From contig NC_020054.1 of NCBI RefSeq assembly GCF_000331105.1, positions 2,202,813-2,266,812 on the forward strand: a stretch of DNA of 64,000 nucleotides. The letters run 5' to 3'. Of this stretch, positions 28,063-36,219 are shown piece by piece. This DNA comes from Fibrella aestuarina BUZ 2. GTDB lineage: Bacteria > Bacteroidota > Bacteroidia > Cytophagales > Spirosomataceae. Position 1 is the stretch's first letter, and each line of letters opens with the position of its first letter. The translations under genes and the position numbers were made by a program. The notes beneath the pieces are model-generated. The model was not told the DNA's origin. It saw only the letters and a list, made by a program, of their open reading frames with translations, and searched no databases.

Positions 28063-28986
28063 TTAAGACCGCTTGTTCACCAGGTAAATGCCCAGGAGGC
28101 TGATGGTGAGCCCCACGTATTGTTGCAGGGAAACCGCTTCGCCGTCGAAGAGGCCCCAGACAATCGCCACCACGGGGATCAGGTACGTTACCGAGGCGGC
28201 GAAGACGCCTGACGCCAATTGAATGACCCGGTTGAACAGGACCGACGACACACCCGACGCCATGCCACCCAGAAACAGGATAGCCCCCAGCGGGATGAAC
28301 GTATTGGCCTGCTGAGCACGGCTCAGAAAATCGGTCGAGAATAGGCTGATTCCCGCCACCGGACCAATGAAGGCAAAGGTCCACGGGATGGCGACCAGTG
28401 CAGGCAAGTGAGCCAGGTACTTGGCAATGAGGTTGGTGTTGACGCCGTACATAACCGTAGCTAACATCACCAGCAGCGCGTAGCCGTTGATCGAAAAGGA
28501 GCCGCTTTCACCAAAAAACACCAGGATCATCGACCCGGTAAAGCCCAGCATGATTCCCCAAACCTGGTTGGCCCGAAACGTTTGCCCAAACACCAACGTA
28601 CCCAGCAACAGCACAAACAACGGGCTAAGCGAATTGAGCGTACCCGACAGGGCACTCGGGATATGCGCGCCCGCTTCGGCAAACAGAAAGGCGGGCAGCA
28701 GATACCCCACCACGCCCGACACCAGCAGAGCTACCCATCGCTGGCGCAAGGCCTCGCGGACGTCGGGGCGCCGACTCTGATTCAGGATCAACGGCAGGAA
28801 AAACAGGAAGGCAAAGAAAATACGCCCCGAGGCGATCTGCTGTGCGCTAAACACCGCGAGCGCCTTCTTCATCAGGATAAACGAACTTCCCCAGATCAGC
28901 GCAATGGCCGTCAGTAACACCCACGCCAGCAACGGGCGCTTCTCGGTATTGATGACAGGCTCGTGAGTAGTGGTAGTAGCGGACAT
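28063..28986 (-). CDS. EamA/DMT-family membrane transporter
   Basis: 307 residues from the ATG at 28986; the frame's earlier ATG (29010) lies inside an inverted repeat. About ten hydrophobic segments fall into two EamA halves (about 22-150 and 160-305). The motif WGSSFILMKKAL near the first helix is typical. Drug/metabolite exporters of this type move amino acids or small metabolites; the substrate is unknown. Downstream of dusB on the same strand but separated by a hairpin repeat. Confidence 0.88.
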   Translation of the reverse strand: MSATTTTHEPVINTEKRPLLAWVLLTAIALIWGSSFILMKKALAVFSAQQIASGRIFFAFLFFLPLILNQSRRPDVREALRQRWVALLVSGVVGYLLPAFLFAEAGAHIPSALSGTLNSLSPLFVLLLGTLVFGQTFRANQVWGIMLGFTGSMILVFFGESGSFSINGYALLVMLATVMYGVNTNLIAKYLAHLPALVAIPWTFAFIGPVAGISLFSTDFLSRAQQANTFIPLGAILFLGGMASGVSSVLFNRVIQLASGVFAASVTYLIPVVAIVWGLFDGEAVSLQQYVGLTISLLGIYLVNKRS

Positions 28987-28999
28987 GGTTAGTAGCGGA

Positions 29000-29069
29000 A
29001 TGATGTACAATGAATAATGGGCCTACGTCGCTCTATTGATGTGTAAACCCATTATTCATTGTACATCAT
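29000..29069. repeat. ATTGTACAT-type inverted repeat overlapping the dusB stop
   Basis: Perfect 22-bp arms (29000-29021 and 29048-29069) with a 26-nt loop; an extra CATTGTACAT copy follows at about 29071. The right arm includes the dusB stop codon, so the repeat supplies the last codons of dusB. It sits between dusB and the EamA gene. Confidence 0.8.
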
Positions 29070-30058
29070 ACATTGTACATTTCTTCATAGGCCTCGCTTA
29101 CTTCATGCAAAATGCTGAGTACTTCGTCGTGCGTGTCGACCAGCACCAGGCGGGTGCGGAAGGGTTTGAAATCGAGTAACCCTTTGAAATAATTGGCGTA
29201 GTGACGACGCATCTCCACGATCCCCACGCGCGGGCCTTTCCAGCGAACCGAGAAATCGAGGTGTTTGCGGCAGGCCTCGATCCGGTCTTGTACCGTTGGC
29301 GCGGGGCGATGCTCGCCGGTGGCGATGTAGTGTTTGATCTCGTTGAAAATCCAGGGGTAGCCGATGCTCGCCCGGCCGATCATGACGCCATCAACGCCGT
29401 AGCGGTTTTTGTACTCCACCGCTTTTTCGGGTGAATCGATATCGCCATTGCCGAAGATCGGGATGGTAATGCGCGGGTTCTCTTTCACCCGGCCGATCAG
29501 CGTCCAGTCGGCGTCGCCTTTGTAAAGCTGGGCGCGGGTACGTCCGTGGATGGTCAGGGCCTGAATGCCGATGTCCTGCAACCGCTCGGCGACCTCCAGA
29601 ATATTCTTGGTGTTATCGTCCCAGCCAAGGCGGGTTTTTACCGTTACGGGCAGGTGCGTGGCATCAACGACGGCTTTCGTCATCTGCACCATTTTCGGAA
29701 TATCCTGCAACAGCGCGGCCCCGGCACCCCGGCAGGCGACCTGCTTCACAGGACAGCCGTAGTTGATATCAATCAGGTCGGGGTTGGCACGCGTGGCAAT
29801 CTTGGCGCATTCGCCCATCGTCTGCACGTCGGAGCCAAAGAGCTGAATGCCGATAGGCCGCTCATACTCGAAGATATCGAGTTTCTGCACGCTCTTTGCC
29901 GCATCCCGGATCAGTCCCTCCGACGAGATGAACTCGGTATACATCAAATCGGCGCCGTTTTCTTTACAAACCGCGCGGAAAGGTGGGTCGCTGACATCCT
30001 CCATGGGTGCCAGCAACAACGGAAAATCGCTTAGTTCAATTGGGCCAATCTTTACCAT
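29066..30058 (-). CDS. dusB: tRNA-dihydrouridine synthase
   Basis: 330 residues from the ATG at 30058. TIM-barrel start PLLLAPMEDVSDPPFRAVCKENG, the catalytic Cys in NYGCPVKQVACRGAGAAL, the FMN-binding IPIFGNGDIDSPEKA and VDGVMIGRASIGYPWIF. It reduces uridine in the D-loop of tRNA using FMN and NADPH; the sequence best fits the DusB branch. The C-terminal residues overlap a repeated ATTGTACAT element. Confidence 0.92.
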   Translation of the reverse strand: MVKIGPIELSDFPLLLAPMEDVSDPPFRAVCKENGADLMYTEFISSEGLIRDAAKSVQKLDIFEYERPIGIQLFGSDVQTMGECAKIATRANPDLIDINYGCPVKQVACRGAGAALLQDIPKMVQMTKAVVDATHLPVTVKTRLGWDDNTKNILEVAERLQDIGIQALTIHGRTRAQLYKGDADWTLIGRVKENPRITIPIFGNGDIDSPEKAVEYKNRYGVDGVMIGRASIGYPWIFNEIKHYIATGEHRPAPTVQDRIEACRKHLDFSVRWKGPRVGIVEMRRHYANYFKGLLDFKPFRTRLVLVDTHDEVLSILHEVSEAYEEMYNV

Positions 30059-30066
30059 AAACGCTG

Positions 30067-30159
30067 AATGAACGATGAACAATGCACGATGTACAATGGC
30101 GTAACGCGAGATAGTTTCGTTGTGGCTAACTGGTCATTGTGCGTTGTACATCGTTCATT
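30067..30159. repeat. Second ATTGTACAT-type inverted repeat, upstream of dusB
   Basis: Arms 30067-30087 and 30139-30159 match at 19 of 21 positions. Further GTACAATG and CATTGTAC words lie inside and outside. It shares its core words with the repeat at 29000-29069, so dusB is bracketed by members of one repeat family. Confidence 0.7.
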
Positions 30160-30258
30160 GTACATTAATTCCACGAAATTAGTTTTTGGACGATTCGTAG
30201 ATCGAACGCCCTGTTTGGTTCGCCGTGTCGGAAACAGACTGTAAATTTACCGGATATT

Positions 30259-31215
30259 ATGACTGACCTGAACGCTTCGTATCGACTAACTCCCGAGCCG
30301 CAACCCCTGCGGTCGTTGCTCTTACTCATTGGTTTTATCCTGTTGGGTGGCGCTGTTGGTGGCGTTTTGGCGGTGGCCATCCTAGGTATTGCCTCAGTTA
30401 CGAGCGGCGGTGAGGTCACCATGATGGACGTTCTGCAGGCGCCTAATACCGTGCCCAACGGCTGGTGGTGGCTGATGGCTGTGCAGTCGGTAAGCCACGT
30501 TTGCACGTTTTTGCTGCCCGCGCTGCTTTACTGGAAAGTAATCGACCGGCGCACGTTGGGCGAATTAAGCTTTCGGCCGGCCGATCAGATCAGTTCGCTA
30601 AGCTGGCTGCTGGTAGTGCTGCTGGTGATCGCGTTTATGCCTTTCAACGGCCTGCTCATCGAATGGAATCAGCACATTAGCCTGCCCGACGCGCTGAAAC
30701 CCCTGGAGCAGTGGATGCGCGAAAAAGAAGATCAGGCCGCCGAGCTGACCAAGTTCCTGACCGATTTCCGCACCGTACCCCAGCTTCTGCTGGCCGTGGT
30801 AGTAATTGGGCTGCTCCCGGCCATTGGCGAAGAAGTGCTGTTTCGGGGCTTGCTTCAACGCAAATTCATCGTCTGGACGGGCAACATTCACGTAGGCGTC
30901 TGGCTGGCGGCAGCGGTGTTCAGTGCCATTCACGTGCAGTTCTACGGCTTTGTGCCCCGCATGTTGCTGGGGGCTCTGTTTGGCTATCTGTTTGTGTGGT
31001 CGGGCAATTTGTGGGTGCCCATTCTGGCTCACTTCGTCAATAACGGCTTCACCGTGATCATGTACTTTCTGTACCAGAACAAATACACAAACCTCAACGT
31101 AGACGATACCGAGTCGGTACCGGCTGCAGCGGCGGTTGCCTCACTGTTGGTAACCGTAGTTTTGCTGGTGCTATTTCGAAAACAAAACGGCAGTCGGCAG
31201 CCAATTGAGTTATAG
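30259..31215 (+). CDS. CPBP-family intramembrane metalloprotease
   Basis: 318 residues with about eight hydrophobic segments. The Abi/CPBP motifs are present: EExxxR in IGEEVLFRGLLQR (about 192-204), the His of FSAIHVQF, and the third motif AHFVNN. The family includes Rce1-like proteases and bacteriocin self-immunity proteins. Here no bacteriocin gene is adjacent, so a general membrane-protease role is more likely. Possible operon head for the DUF2007-cdsA pair. Confidence 0.9.
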   Translation: MTDLNASYRLTPEPQPLRSLLLLIGFILLGGAVGGVLAVAILGIASVTSGGEVTMMDVLQAPNTVPNGWWWLMAVQSVSHVCTFLLPALLYWKVIDRRTLGELSFRPADQISSLSWLLVVLLVIAFMPFNGLLIEWNQHISLPDALKPLEQWMREKEDQAAELTKFLTDFRTVPQLLLAVVVIGLLPAIGEEVLFRGLLQRKFIVWTGNIHVGVWLAAAVFSAIHVQFYGFVPRMLLGALFGYLFVWSGNLWVPILAHFVNNGFTVIMYFLYQNKYTNLNVDDTESVPAAAAVASLLVTVVLLVLFRKQNGSRQPIEL

Positions 31216-31297
31216 TCAGTAGGGAATCGGCAACGGGGCGCTTCCCCATACAATTGATCAGGACGCCAAGGCCAACTGACTCACACAAACCGTACGT

Positions 31298-31510
31298 ATG
31301 AACAAAGACTGGGAAAAGGTACTAACGACCAAACTGCCACACCAGGCGGCGTTAGCCAAGGCGAAGCTGGCCGAGCAGGACATCGACGCGGTGATTATCA
31401 ATAAGCAGAGTAGTGCGTACCCGATGTTCGGGATGCACGAAGTATACGTACCTGTAAAAAACGCCATCATCGCCCGCCTGATTATCGAGCATGAGACAAC
31501 AAATAGCTAG
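31298..31510 (+). CDS. DUF2007-type small protein
   Basis: 70 residues (WEKVLTTKLPHQAALAKAKLAEQDIDAVIINKQ ... FGMHEVYVPV). The pattern of a strand, a helix, a strand and the final YVP matches the DUF2007 'putative signal-transducing' family. Its stop overlaps or abuts the cdsA start, so they are translationally linked. Biochemical function unknown. Confidence 0.75.
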   Translation: MNKDWEKVLTTKLPHQAALAKAKLAEQDIDAVIINKQSSAYPMFGMHEVYVPVKNAIIARLIIEHETTNS

Positions 31511-31511
31511 C

Positions 31512-32324
31512 ATGTCCAACCTTCAGCAGCGCGTCATTGCCGCGATTGTTGGAGTGGCCACCATCTTGTTTTGCCTGTATTACAGCGTCTACACGTTTGC
31601 GCTGCTTTTTCTGGTCATCAGCGCCCTGACGCAGATTGAATTCTACAAACTGCTTGGCCTCGACGGCAACCAACCGCTGACGTATTACGGCACGGTGGTG
31701 GGCTGCCTCATCAGCGTCCTGACGTTTCTGGTCGAAACGGGGATCGTGCAGGAGTCGGCTTATTACCTGATCAGCCCGGCCTCGTCGATGATCTTTCTGA
31801 TCAAGCTGTACAAAAAGAAAGACATGAAGCCCTTCACCAACATCGGCTTTACTTTCCTGGGCATCATCTACGTGGGCGTGCCCTTCGCCCTGCTGAATGT
31901 CTTGGCGCTGCGTACAGGTACGTATCAGCCCAATGTGGTGCTGGGTTGTCTGCTGCTGCTGTGGGCGTCGGATATCGGGGCCTATTTCGCTGGTACCAAA
32001 TTTGGCCGCCGCAAACTGTTCGAGCGGGTTTCACCCAAAAAATCGTGGGAGGGTAGCATCGGTGGAGCCGTTGCGGCGGGCATCGTCGCCCTCGGCCTGA
32101 CGGTCTACGCCAATGACCTGCCCGCCTGGCAGTGGTATTGCATCGGCGCCATTATTGTCGTGACTGGTACGTACGGTGATCTGGTCGAATCGCTGTTTAA
32201 GCGCAGCATTGCCATCAAAGATTCGGGCACGAGCATCCCCGGCCATGGTGGTTTTCTCGACCGCTTCGACGGGCTTTTGCTGGCCGCTCCGTTTATCCTA
32301 ACATTCCTTAAATTGTTCGCTTGA
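31512..32324 (+). CDS. cdsA: Phosphatidate cytidylyltransferase
   Basis: 270 residues from the ATG at 31512; an alternative ATG at 31491 overlaps the preceding gene by 20 bp and would add 7 residues. About eight membrane helices. The C-terminal CDP-alcohol signature runs SPKKSWEGSIGG ... DLVESLFKRSIAIKDSGTSIPGHGGFLDRFD, which identifies CdsA. It makes CDP-diacylglycerol for phospholipid synthesis. Its stop is 2 bp from the integrase stop of the prophage, so its 3' end may lie at or near the phage attachment site. Confidence 0.95.
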   Translation: MSNLQQRVIAAIVGVATILFCLYYSVYTFALLFLVISALTQIEFYKLLGLDGNQPLTYYGTVVGCLISVLTFLVETGIVQESAYYLISPASSMIFLIKLYKKKDMKPFTNIGFTFLGIIYVGVPFALLNVLALRTGTYQPNVVLGCLLLLWASDIGAYFAGTKFGRRKLFERVSPKKSWEGSIGGAVAAGIVALGLTVYANDLPAWQWYCIGAIIVVTGTYGDLVESLFKRSIAIKDSGTSIPGHGGFLDRFDGLLLAAPFILTFLKLFA

Positions 32325-32326
32325 TT

Positions 32327-33673
32327 TCAGCGCGTTTGAGGCCTGTTTTGGCTATTGGGGTCACGAGTGGGGTCATGACTGGCCCTGCGCCATGCTTCGG
32401 CTACCTGATGCACCATCATCGGCGCGTCGACCTTCGCGTACTTTTCAGTGGATGAAATCGAGGCGTGACCCATCAAGACCTGAAGCGTTCGGGTCGGCAT
32501 ACCGCCCGCCGTCATTAGCGTCGCAAACGTGCGCCGGGCCATGTGGGAGCGGACGGTTTCGTGAAGGGGCAAATCTTCCGACACGAGCTGACCTTTGTAA
32601 TAGGAGCCCACCATCACCGAGCGCGTAAGTTCGGCCTGCTGGGCAATGGGCTTGAGTAGCTGATTATAATACAACACGCCCAGCGGCGCGGTTGTGGGCA
32701 CCGGATTCTTTAATAAGTAGTAGGTGTCATCGTTCAGCGGTATAGCCGTGCGCTGCTTGGTTTTCTGCTGGGTGACTTCCACGCACGGCACACCCTCGAT
32801 CGTGGTCAGGCGCGGCCGGATCAGTTGGTGCAGATCAGAGTGACGCAGCCCCGTACCCGCCGCAGCCAGAAAAAACCAGCGCGTTGTTTCCAGTGCGTCA
32901 AGGTATTTGACCGGAAAGCCGCCGGGCGGGATAGCTGGGCGTACCAATGTGGCATTGCGGAGCTGGCCTAATTCGCCTAATGTCAATTCGGGTTGGATCG
33001 TATCGCCCACGCGCCGGATCTCCATAAAGGTCCAGTCGGGCGGCAGGTCCATGCCTGAGCGCGTCGCGTGCTTACACAGGCCACGCAGTAGCCCGACGTA
33101 GGTTTCAAGCGTCGAATCAGACAGGTCTAACTCTTCCTGCATGTAGGTCATGAAGCCACCTAAGACCGTCAGCGTCAGGTCCGACAGCTTCACGCCTGGC
33201 CGGTAAGCGTTCAAATGCCCGCCGACTACGGCCACCGATTCACGCCACGACTCCGAGCGGCTGGCCTGCAATTCCCGGATGTAGCGGGCCGAAAATACCT
33301 CGATCGTGTTGGCATCGGTCAGGATCGGCGCGGGGGCGGGCTTTGGCTTGGCGATGACCTGGCCCAACTGCTCGGAGCGGATGCGCTCGATTTCGGCTCG
33401 TACGTCGGCTTCCGTGACCACCACGCCGTTATTCTCCCGCTCATAGAAATAGCTGTGCAACCCCGTATCGTAGGCCCGTAGCCGGGCGTTGATGTGGGAA
33501 GCAAACTGAGCGCGGGAGCGGACCTGCTGGGTTTTCGGGTTCCAGTCGTCGGGCTTTACTTTTTCGCTGCTGCTGAGCCGGACCTTATTGCCCTGCCAAC
33601 ATACCCGTAGGTGAATAGGCGCCCGGCCATCTTTGTCCAGCCGGTCGAGGCGCAACAGTATAGCCAGTTCCAT
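32327..33673 (-). CDS. Tyrosine-type site-specific integrase
   Basis: 448 residues. N-terminal arm-binding domain, SAM-like core-binding domain (about 125-210), then the catalytic domain with the tyrosine recombinase residues: Arg 277 (GTGLRHSDL), His 377 and Arg 380 (HMARR), His 403 (MGHASISSTEKY) and the nucleophile Tyr 412. It should integrate and excise the prophage. The stop lies 2 bp from the cdsA stop, pointing to an attachment site in or just after cdsA. Family resemblance is to Bacteroidota integrases with a phage_int_SAM_5-like domain. Confidence 0.93.
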   Translation of the reverse strand: MELAILLRLDRLDKDGRAPIHLRVCWQGNKVRLSSSEKVKPDDWNPKTQQVRSRAQFASHINARLRAYDTGLHSYFYERENNGVVVTEADVRAEIERIRSEQLGQVIAKPKPAPAPILTDANTIEVFSARYIRELQASRSESWRESVAVVGGHLNAYRPGVKLSDLTLTVLGGFMTYMQEELDLSDSTLETYVGLLRGLCKHATRSGMDLPPDWTFMEIRRVGDTIQPELTLGELGQLRNATLVRPAIPPGGFPVKYLDALETTRWFFLAAAGTGLRHSDLHQLIRPRLTTIEGVPCVEVTQQKTKQRTAIPLNDDTYYLLKNPVPTTAPLGVLYYNQLLKPIAQQAELTRSVMVGSYYKGQLVSEDLPLHETVRSHMARRTFATLMTAGGMPTRTLQVLMGHASISSTEKYAKVDAPMMVHQVAEAWRRASHDPTRDPNSQNRPQTR

Positions 33674-33680
33674 AGCTGGC

Positions 33681-34727
33681 CTACTTGATCTTACCGCCTA
33701 CGATTTCATCGACGCGGAAAATAGCGCGTATCTCCGAGCGGGGCACCGAGTTGGAGCCGCCCTTTGGGTTGTCAGAATGCAGGGTAACCGAGCCGGTTTC
33801 CGGTAATCGATTTTCAATAATACGTTTGATGACGAAGCGATCGCGGTACAACACGGCCACCACGCCGGTGGCGTAGTCCCAATCACCCGGATCGATCAAA
33901 TACACTGTCACCCAATACCCTGGGTGCAGTAGTGGCTCCATGCTGTCGCCGTCTACTTCGGCCACATACATTTTATTTTTACGTGCCTTCTCGGTTTCAA
34001 AGCCAACCCGGATGGCATCGCGACGGATTGTTACCATATCATACTGCACAGATTCGTGTTCATCAGATAAAAAGGTTTCGGCAAAACCAGCCCGCGCACG
34101 GACTGGCAAAAACGGAACACTGACCAATTCGTCATCCTCGACGGGCGTCACAACGTGCGAAAACCCGCCTAAAATAGCCTGTAGCTCGGCTTCGCTCATC
34201 TGAAGCGCCGACGCCAGTTTGATCTTTGTTTTCCGCTCCAACTGCGCCGACTCTTCATACTGCGCAACCGATATACTTGCCGAACCGGCAGCCAATCCCA
34301 GTAATCTACCTAAAGCCGCTTTCGATAAACCCCTACTTTCCCGATATTTTTTTAAGGAACTTCCCTCGTGGTTGGTATTGGGTTTGATCGGCGCGGGTAC
34401 GTCGTCAATCGCTCCTTCGCCGCGCAGCATCCAAGCGGCCGAAATGTTCAGCATTTTGGCGACCGTAAGGCAGAATTCGTCGGTAATCGTGCGCTTATTG
34501 AGATAATGCGAAACGGCGGTGGGATTGATACCAACTGCTTCGGCAAAGGCCGACTTTTTCTTATCGAACCGGGTATCAATCAGGCGTTGCAGACGGGTAC
34601 GGCGGGCGGCTTGAATGTGTTGAGCCTCTGGCGTTTGACCACGGCCAGCGGGGCGTCCAACGGGATTAGGCGACATGGAAAAGTACGTTGAGGGGGATAC
34701 TTGGTTCATGTTTTGATCGTCACTCAT
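33681..34727 (-). CDS. LexA/CI-like repressor with two HTH domains and S24 peptidase
   Basis: 348 residues. Two helix-turn-helix domains (about 44-100 and 122-185) precede a LexA-type S24 peptidase domain. Candidate self-cleavage pair Ala213-Gly214 (RARAGF), catalytic Ser262 in DGDSMEP and Lys301 in FVIKRI are all present, so RecA-stimulated autocleavage and SOS induction are expected. Phage repressors of this type usually have one HTH; two is notable. It is divergent from the Cro-like gene and shares the ACTTGAC-bearing gap with it. 8 bp upstream of the integrase gene. Confidence 0.88.
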   Translation of the reverse strand: MSDDQNMNQVSPSTYFSMSPNPVGRPAGRGQTPEAQHIQAARRTRLQRLIDTRFDKKKSAFAEAVGINPTAVSHYLNKRTITDEFCLTVAKMLNISAAWMLRGEGAIDDVPAPIKPNTNHEGSSLKKYRESRGLSKAALGRLLGLAAGSASISVAQYEESAQLERKTKIKLASALQMSEAELQAILGGFSHVVTPVEDDELVSVPFLPVRARAGFAETFLSDEHESVQYDMVTIRRDAIRVGFETEKARKNKMYVAEVDGDSMEPLLHPGYWVTVYLIDPGDWDYATGVVAVLYRDRFVIKRIIENRLPETGSVTLHSDNPKGGSNSVPRSEIRAIFRVDEIVGGKIK

Positions 34728-34735
34728 TTGATTTT

Positions 34736-34746
34736 ACTTGACAAGT
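34736..34746. promoter_or_regulatory. Candidate repressor operator ACTTGACAAGT
   Basis: An 11-bp near-perfect palindrome with single central base. Half-copies of the same word occur at 34813-34819 (GTCAAGT), 35177-35183 (ACTTGAC) and a GTCAA at about 34770. The repeated A+T tail TATTTATATT follows both the 34736 and the 35177 copies, so these look like paired operator/promoter regions flanking the Cro-like gene. Confidence 0.55.
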
Positions 34747-34833
34747 ATTTATATTAGCACCGAATTATTGTCAAATGGGTTATCCAACGGTTGGAATCCT
34801 ATCTAAATAACCGTCAAGTAAAATCGCACGAAA

Positions 34834-35118
34834 ATGGCAAGACACAAAGGAAGCGGCCCCGCAGTAGACCTCACTGAGGCCCAATTCACGGCCCTGGTGG
34901 TCGACATCAAGCGGTTCGGCAACAACGTGGTAGCCCGAAAGGCGGGGCTCTCAAAGAACTATATTTCCATGATTATCAAGCGCAGATCGGGTATTTCGAT
35001 CAATACGTTAGGGTTACTGCGCGACGCAATCAAGGATTTAAAAAAAATTAACAGCGGATCAGGCAATAGTGAGTCAACGGTCATTGACAAAGTGGCCTCG
35101 GTTACGTATGAAGCCTGA
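34834..35118 (+). CDS. Cro-like HTH protein
   Basis: 94 residues. The middle (about 30-65: NNVVARKAGLSKNYISMIIKRRSGISINTLGLLRDAI) is an XRE-type helix-turn-helix. Position, divergent from the repressor with operator-like palindromes between them, suggests the early regulator that opposes the repressor. The C-terminal tail is polar and probably disordered. Confidence 0.65.
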   Translation: MARHKGSGPAVDLTEAQFTALVVDIKRFGNNVVARKAGLSKNYISMIIKRRSGISINTLGLLRDAIKDLKKINSGSGNSESTVIDKVASVTYEA

Positions 35119-35176
35119 TTATATGTCACGCTTTGGGCACCGTCCCGATTAATTGTCAATATTTTTTTGTCATTGT

Positions 35177-35209
35177 ACTTGACAGATATTTATATTGATA
35201 TTAATATTG
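35177..35209 (+). promoter_or_regulatory. Early promoter candidate
   Basis: TTG at 35179-35181 is followed after 20 bp by TAATATTG (35202-35209), 7 of 8 matches to the Bacteroidota TAnnTTTG box. The same stretch reads TTGACA-17 bp-TAATAT, a sigma-70-like promoter. The ACTTGAC half-operator overlaps the -35/-33 element, fitting repressor control. It drives the operon starting at 35234. Confidence 0.65.
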
Positions 35210-35233
35210 TGCCAGTCAAACGCACAACGACCT

Positions 35234-35524
35234 ATGGCAACGCTTCCAACTCCCGCCCTACAGATTGACCCCGCTACCCGCTGGGCTTTAGCCGTTCAGT
35301 ACAGCGACGAAAACAACGTCACTTTCTGCGATGCCCTGCGCATCGTGGCCGCTGGCTCTGATCGGGCGTTGGTGGTCGCTAACATCGGGGATACCTACTC
35401 AGAACTAGCCAAAAACGGGGCTGGTGAGTGGGTTTGGGTTGAGCGTGTCGAGGCGGCTGACGACGAGGCCGACGACGATGGCTACTACGAGACAAAACGC
35501 TTTTTAGCTACCTGCGCCCTATGA
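35234..35524 (+). CDS. Small early phage protein, unknown
   Basis: 96 residues from the ATG at 35234, 24 bp after the promoter's -7 box. Acidic C-terminal half (EAADDEADDDGYYETK). No recognised motif. It overlaps the next gene by 4 bp (ATGA), so they are translationally coupled. Confidence 0.7.
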   Translation: MATLPTPALQIDPATRWALAVQYSDENNVTFCDALRIVAAGSDRALVVANIGDTYSELAKNGAGEWVWVERVEAADDEADDDGYYETKRFLATCAL

Positions 35525-35826
35525 ATACCCAGATGGTTATCACGGTATCGCCTGACGAGCTACAGGCGATGCTCGACAAGTCCGTAGCACCGCTCAAAGC
35601 GGAAATCGCTACGCTTCGCACCCAGATTTCCACTAGTAAATATGCTTACACGCCCGATGAGGTTGGCGAAATGATCGGCTACAGCGCCGATTCGATCCGG
35701 CAATTCATTCGGGAAGGGCGAAAGGCCCGCGGTGGCAAGCTGGTCACGCTTAAAGCAACGGAAATCATACCGGGCTACTTCCGGGTACGTCCCGCCGATC
35801 TCAACCAGTTCCTAAACCAATTCTAA
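35521..35826 (+). CDS. Coiled coil plus MerR/excisionase-type HTH protein
   Basis: 101 residues. Helical N-terminus (ELQAMLDKSVAPLKAEIATLRTQI) then YTPDEVGEMIGYSADSIRQFIREGRKARGGKLVTLKATEIIPGYFRVRPADLNQFL, a winged-helix of the HTH_17/excisionase type. It could direct integrase excision or bind the early region; unproven. Confidence 0.65.
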   Translation: MNTQMVITVSPDELQAMLDKSVAPLKAEIATLRTQISTSKYAYTPDEVGEMIGYSADSIRQFIREGRKARGGKLVTLKATEIIPGYFRVRPADLNQFLNQF

Positions 35827-35830
35827 CACG

Positions 35831-36010
35831 ATGGTACGTCTCGCTCTCATTGCTGGATTTTTCCTCATGGTTCTGATTCTGCTCAGCCTGTCGGCTGGCC
35901 CTGGCTTTCTGATCCTGGCCCTGTCGTTTCCTGGCTCCATCGCTCTGTTGGTGGCCATTCCGGTTGGCCTTGCTTCGCTCTATTCACTTTGCAGCCGCCC
36001 TAAGCTATGA
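35831..36010 (+). CDS. Small two-helix membrane protein (59 aa)
   Basis: Open frame from ATG 35831 to TGA 36008-36010: MVRLALIAGFFLMVLILLSL start, two strongly hydrophobic segments (about 4-22 and 26-50). The stop overlaps the ATG of the next gene. Below a 60-residue cut-off but in the operon with no gap. Function unknown; superinfection exclusion or membrane regulation are possible roles. Confidence 0.6.
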   Translation: MVRLALIAGFFLMVLILLSLSAGPGFLILALSFPGSIALLVAIPVGLASLYSLCSRPKL

Positions 36011-36219
36011 AGAACCAGTTTCGCGCCCGTCAAATCGGCCCGCTGTCCCCCGAAGAACCGGGCGACTACTACTTCAACGACGCGCTGAAGTTGCTGGCGA
36101 ATCGTCAGCCCGAAATGGTGAAGGGCGTACCTGACACCGTTTGGCCGTTGGTCGGTTTTTGGATCGGCCTTGTCTTCGCCCTGCTTTCGGGCATTTACCT
36201 AATCGAGCTATTTCTATGA
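36007..36219 (+). CDS. Small membrane protein of unknown function
   Basis: 70 residues. Polar N-terminal 45, then one membrane segment (TVWPLVGFWIGLVFALLSGIYLI). ATGA overlaps with both neighbours show it belongs to a tightly packed early operon. Confidence 0.65.
   Translation: MKNQFRARQIGPLSPEEPGDYYFNDALKLLANRQPEMVKGVPDTVWPLVGFWIGLVFALLSGIYLIELFL

Noticed and set aside
34731..34760. TTGACA plus TATATT as a sigma-70 promoter for the Cro-like gene
   Set aside because: Only 6 bp separate the two words at 34738 and 34750, too short for a promoter; kept as operator only.
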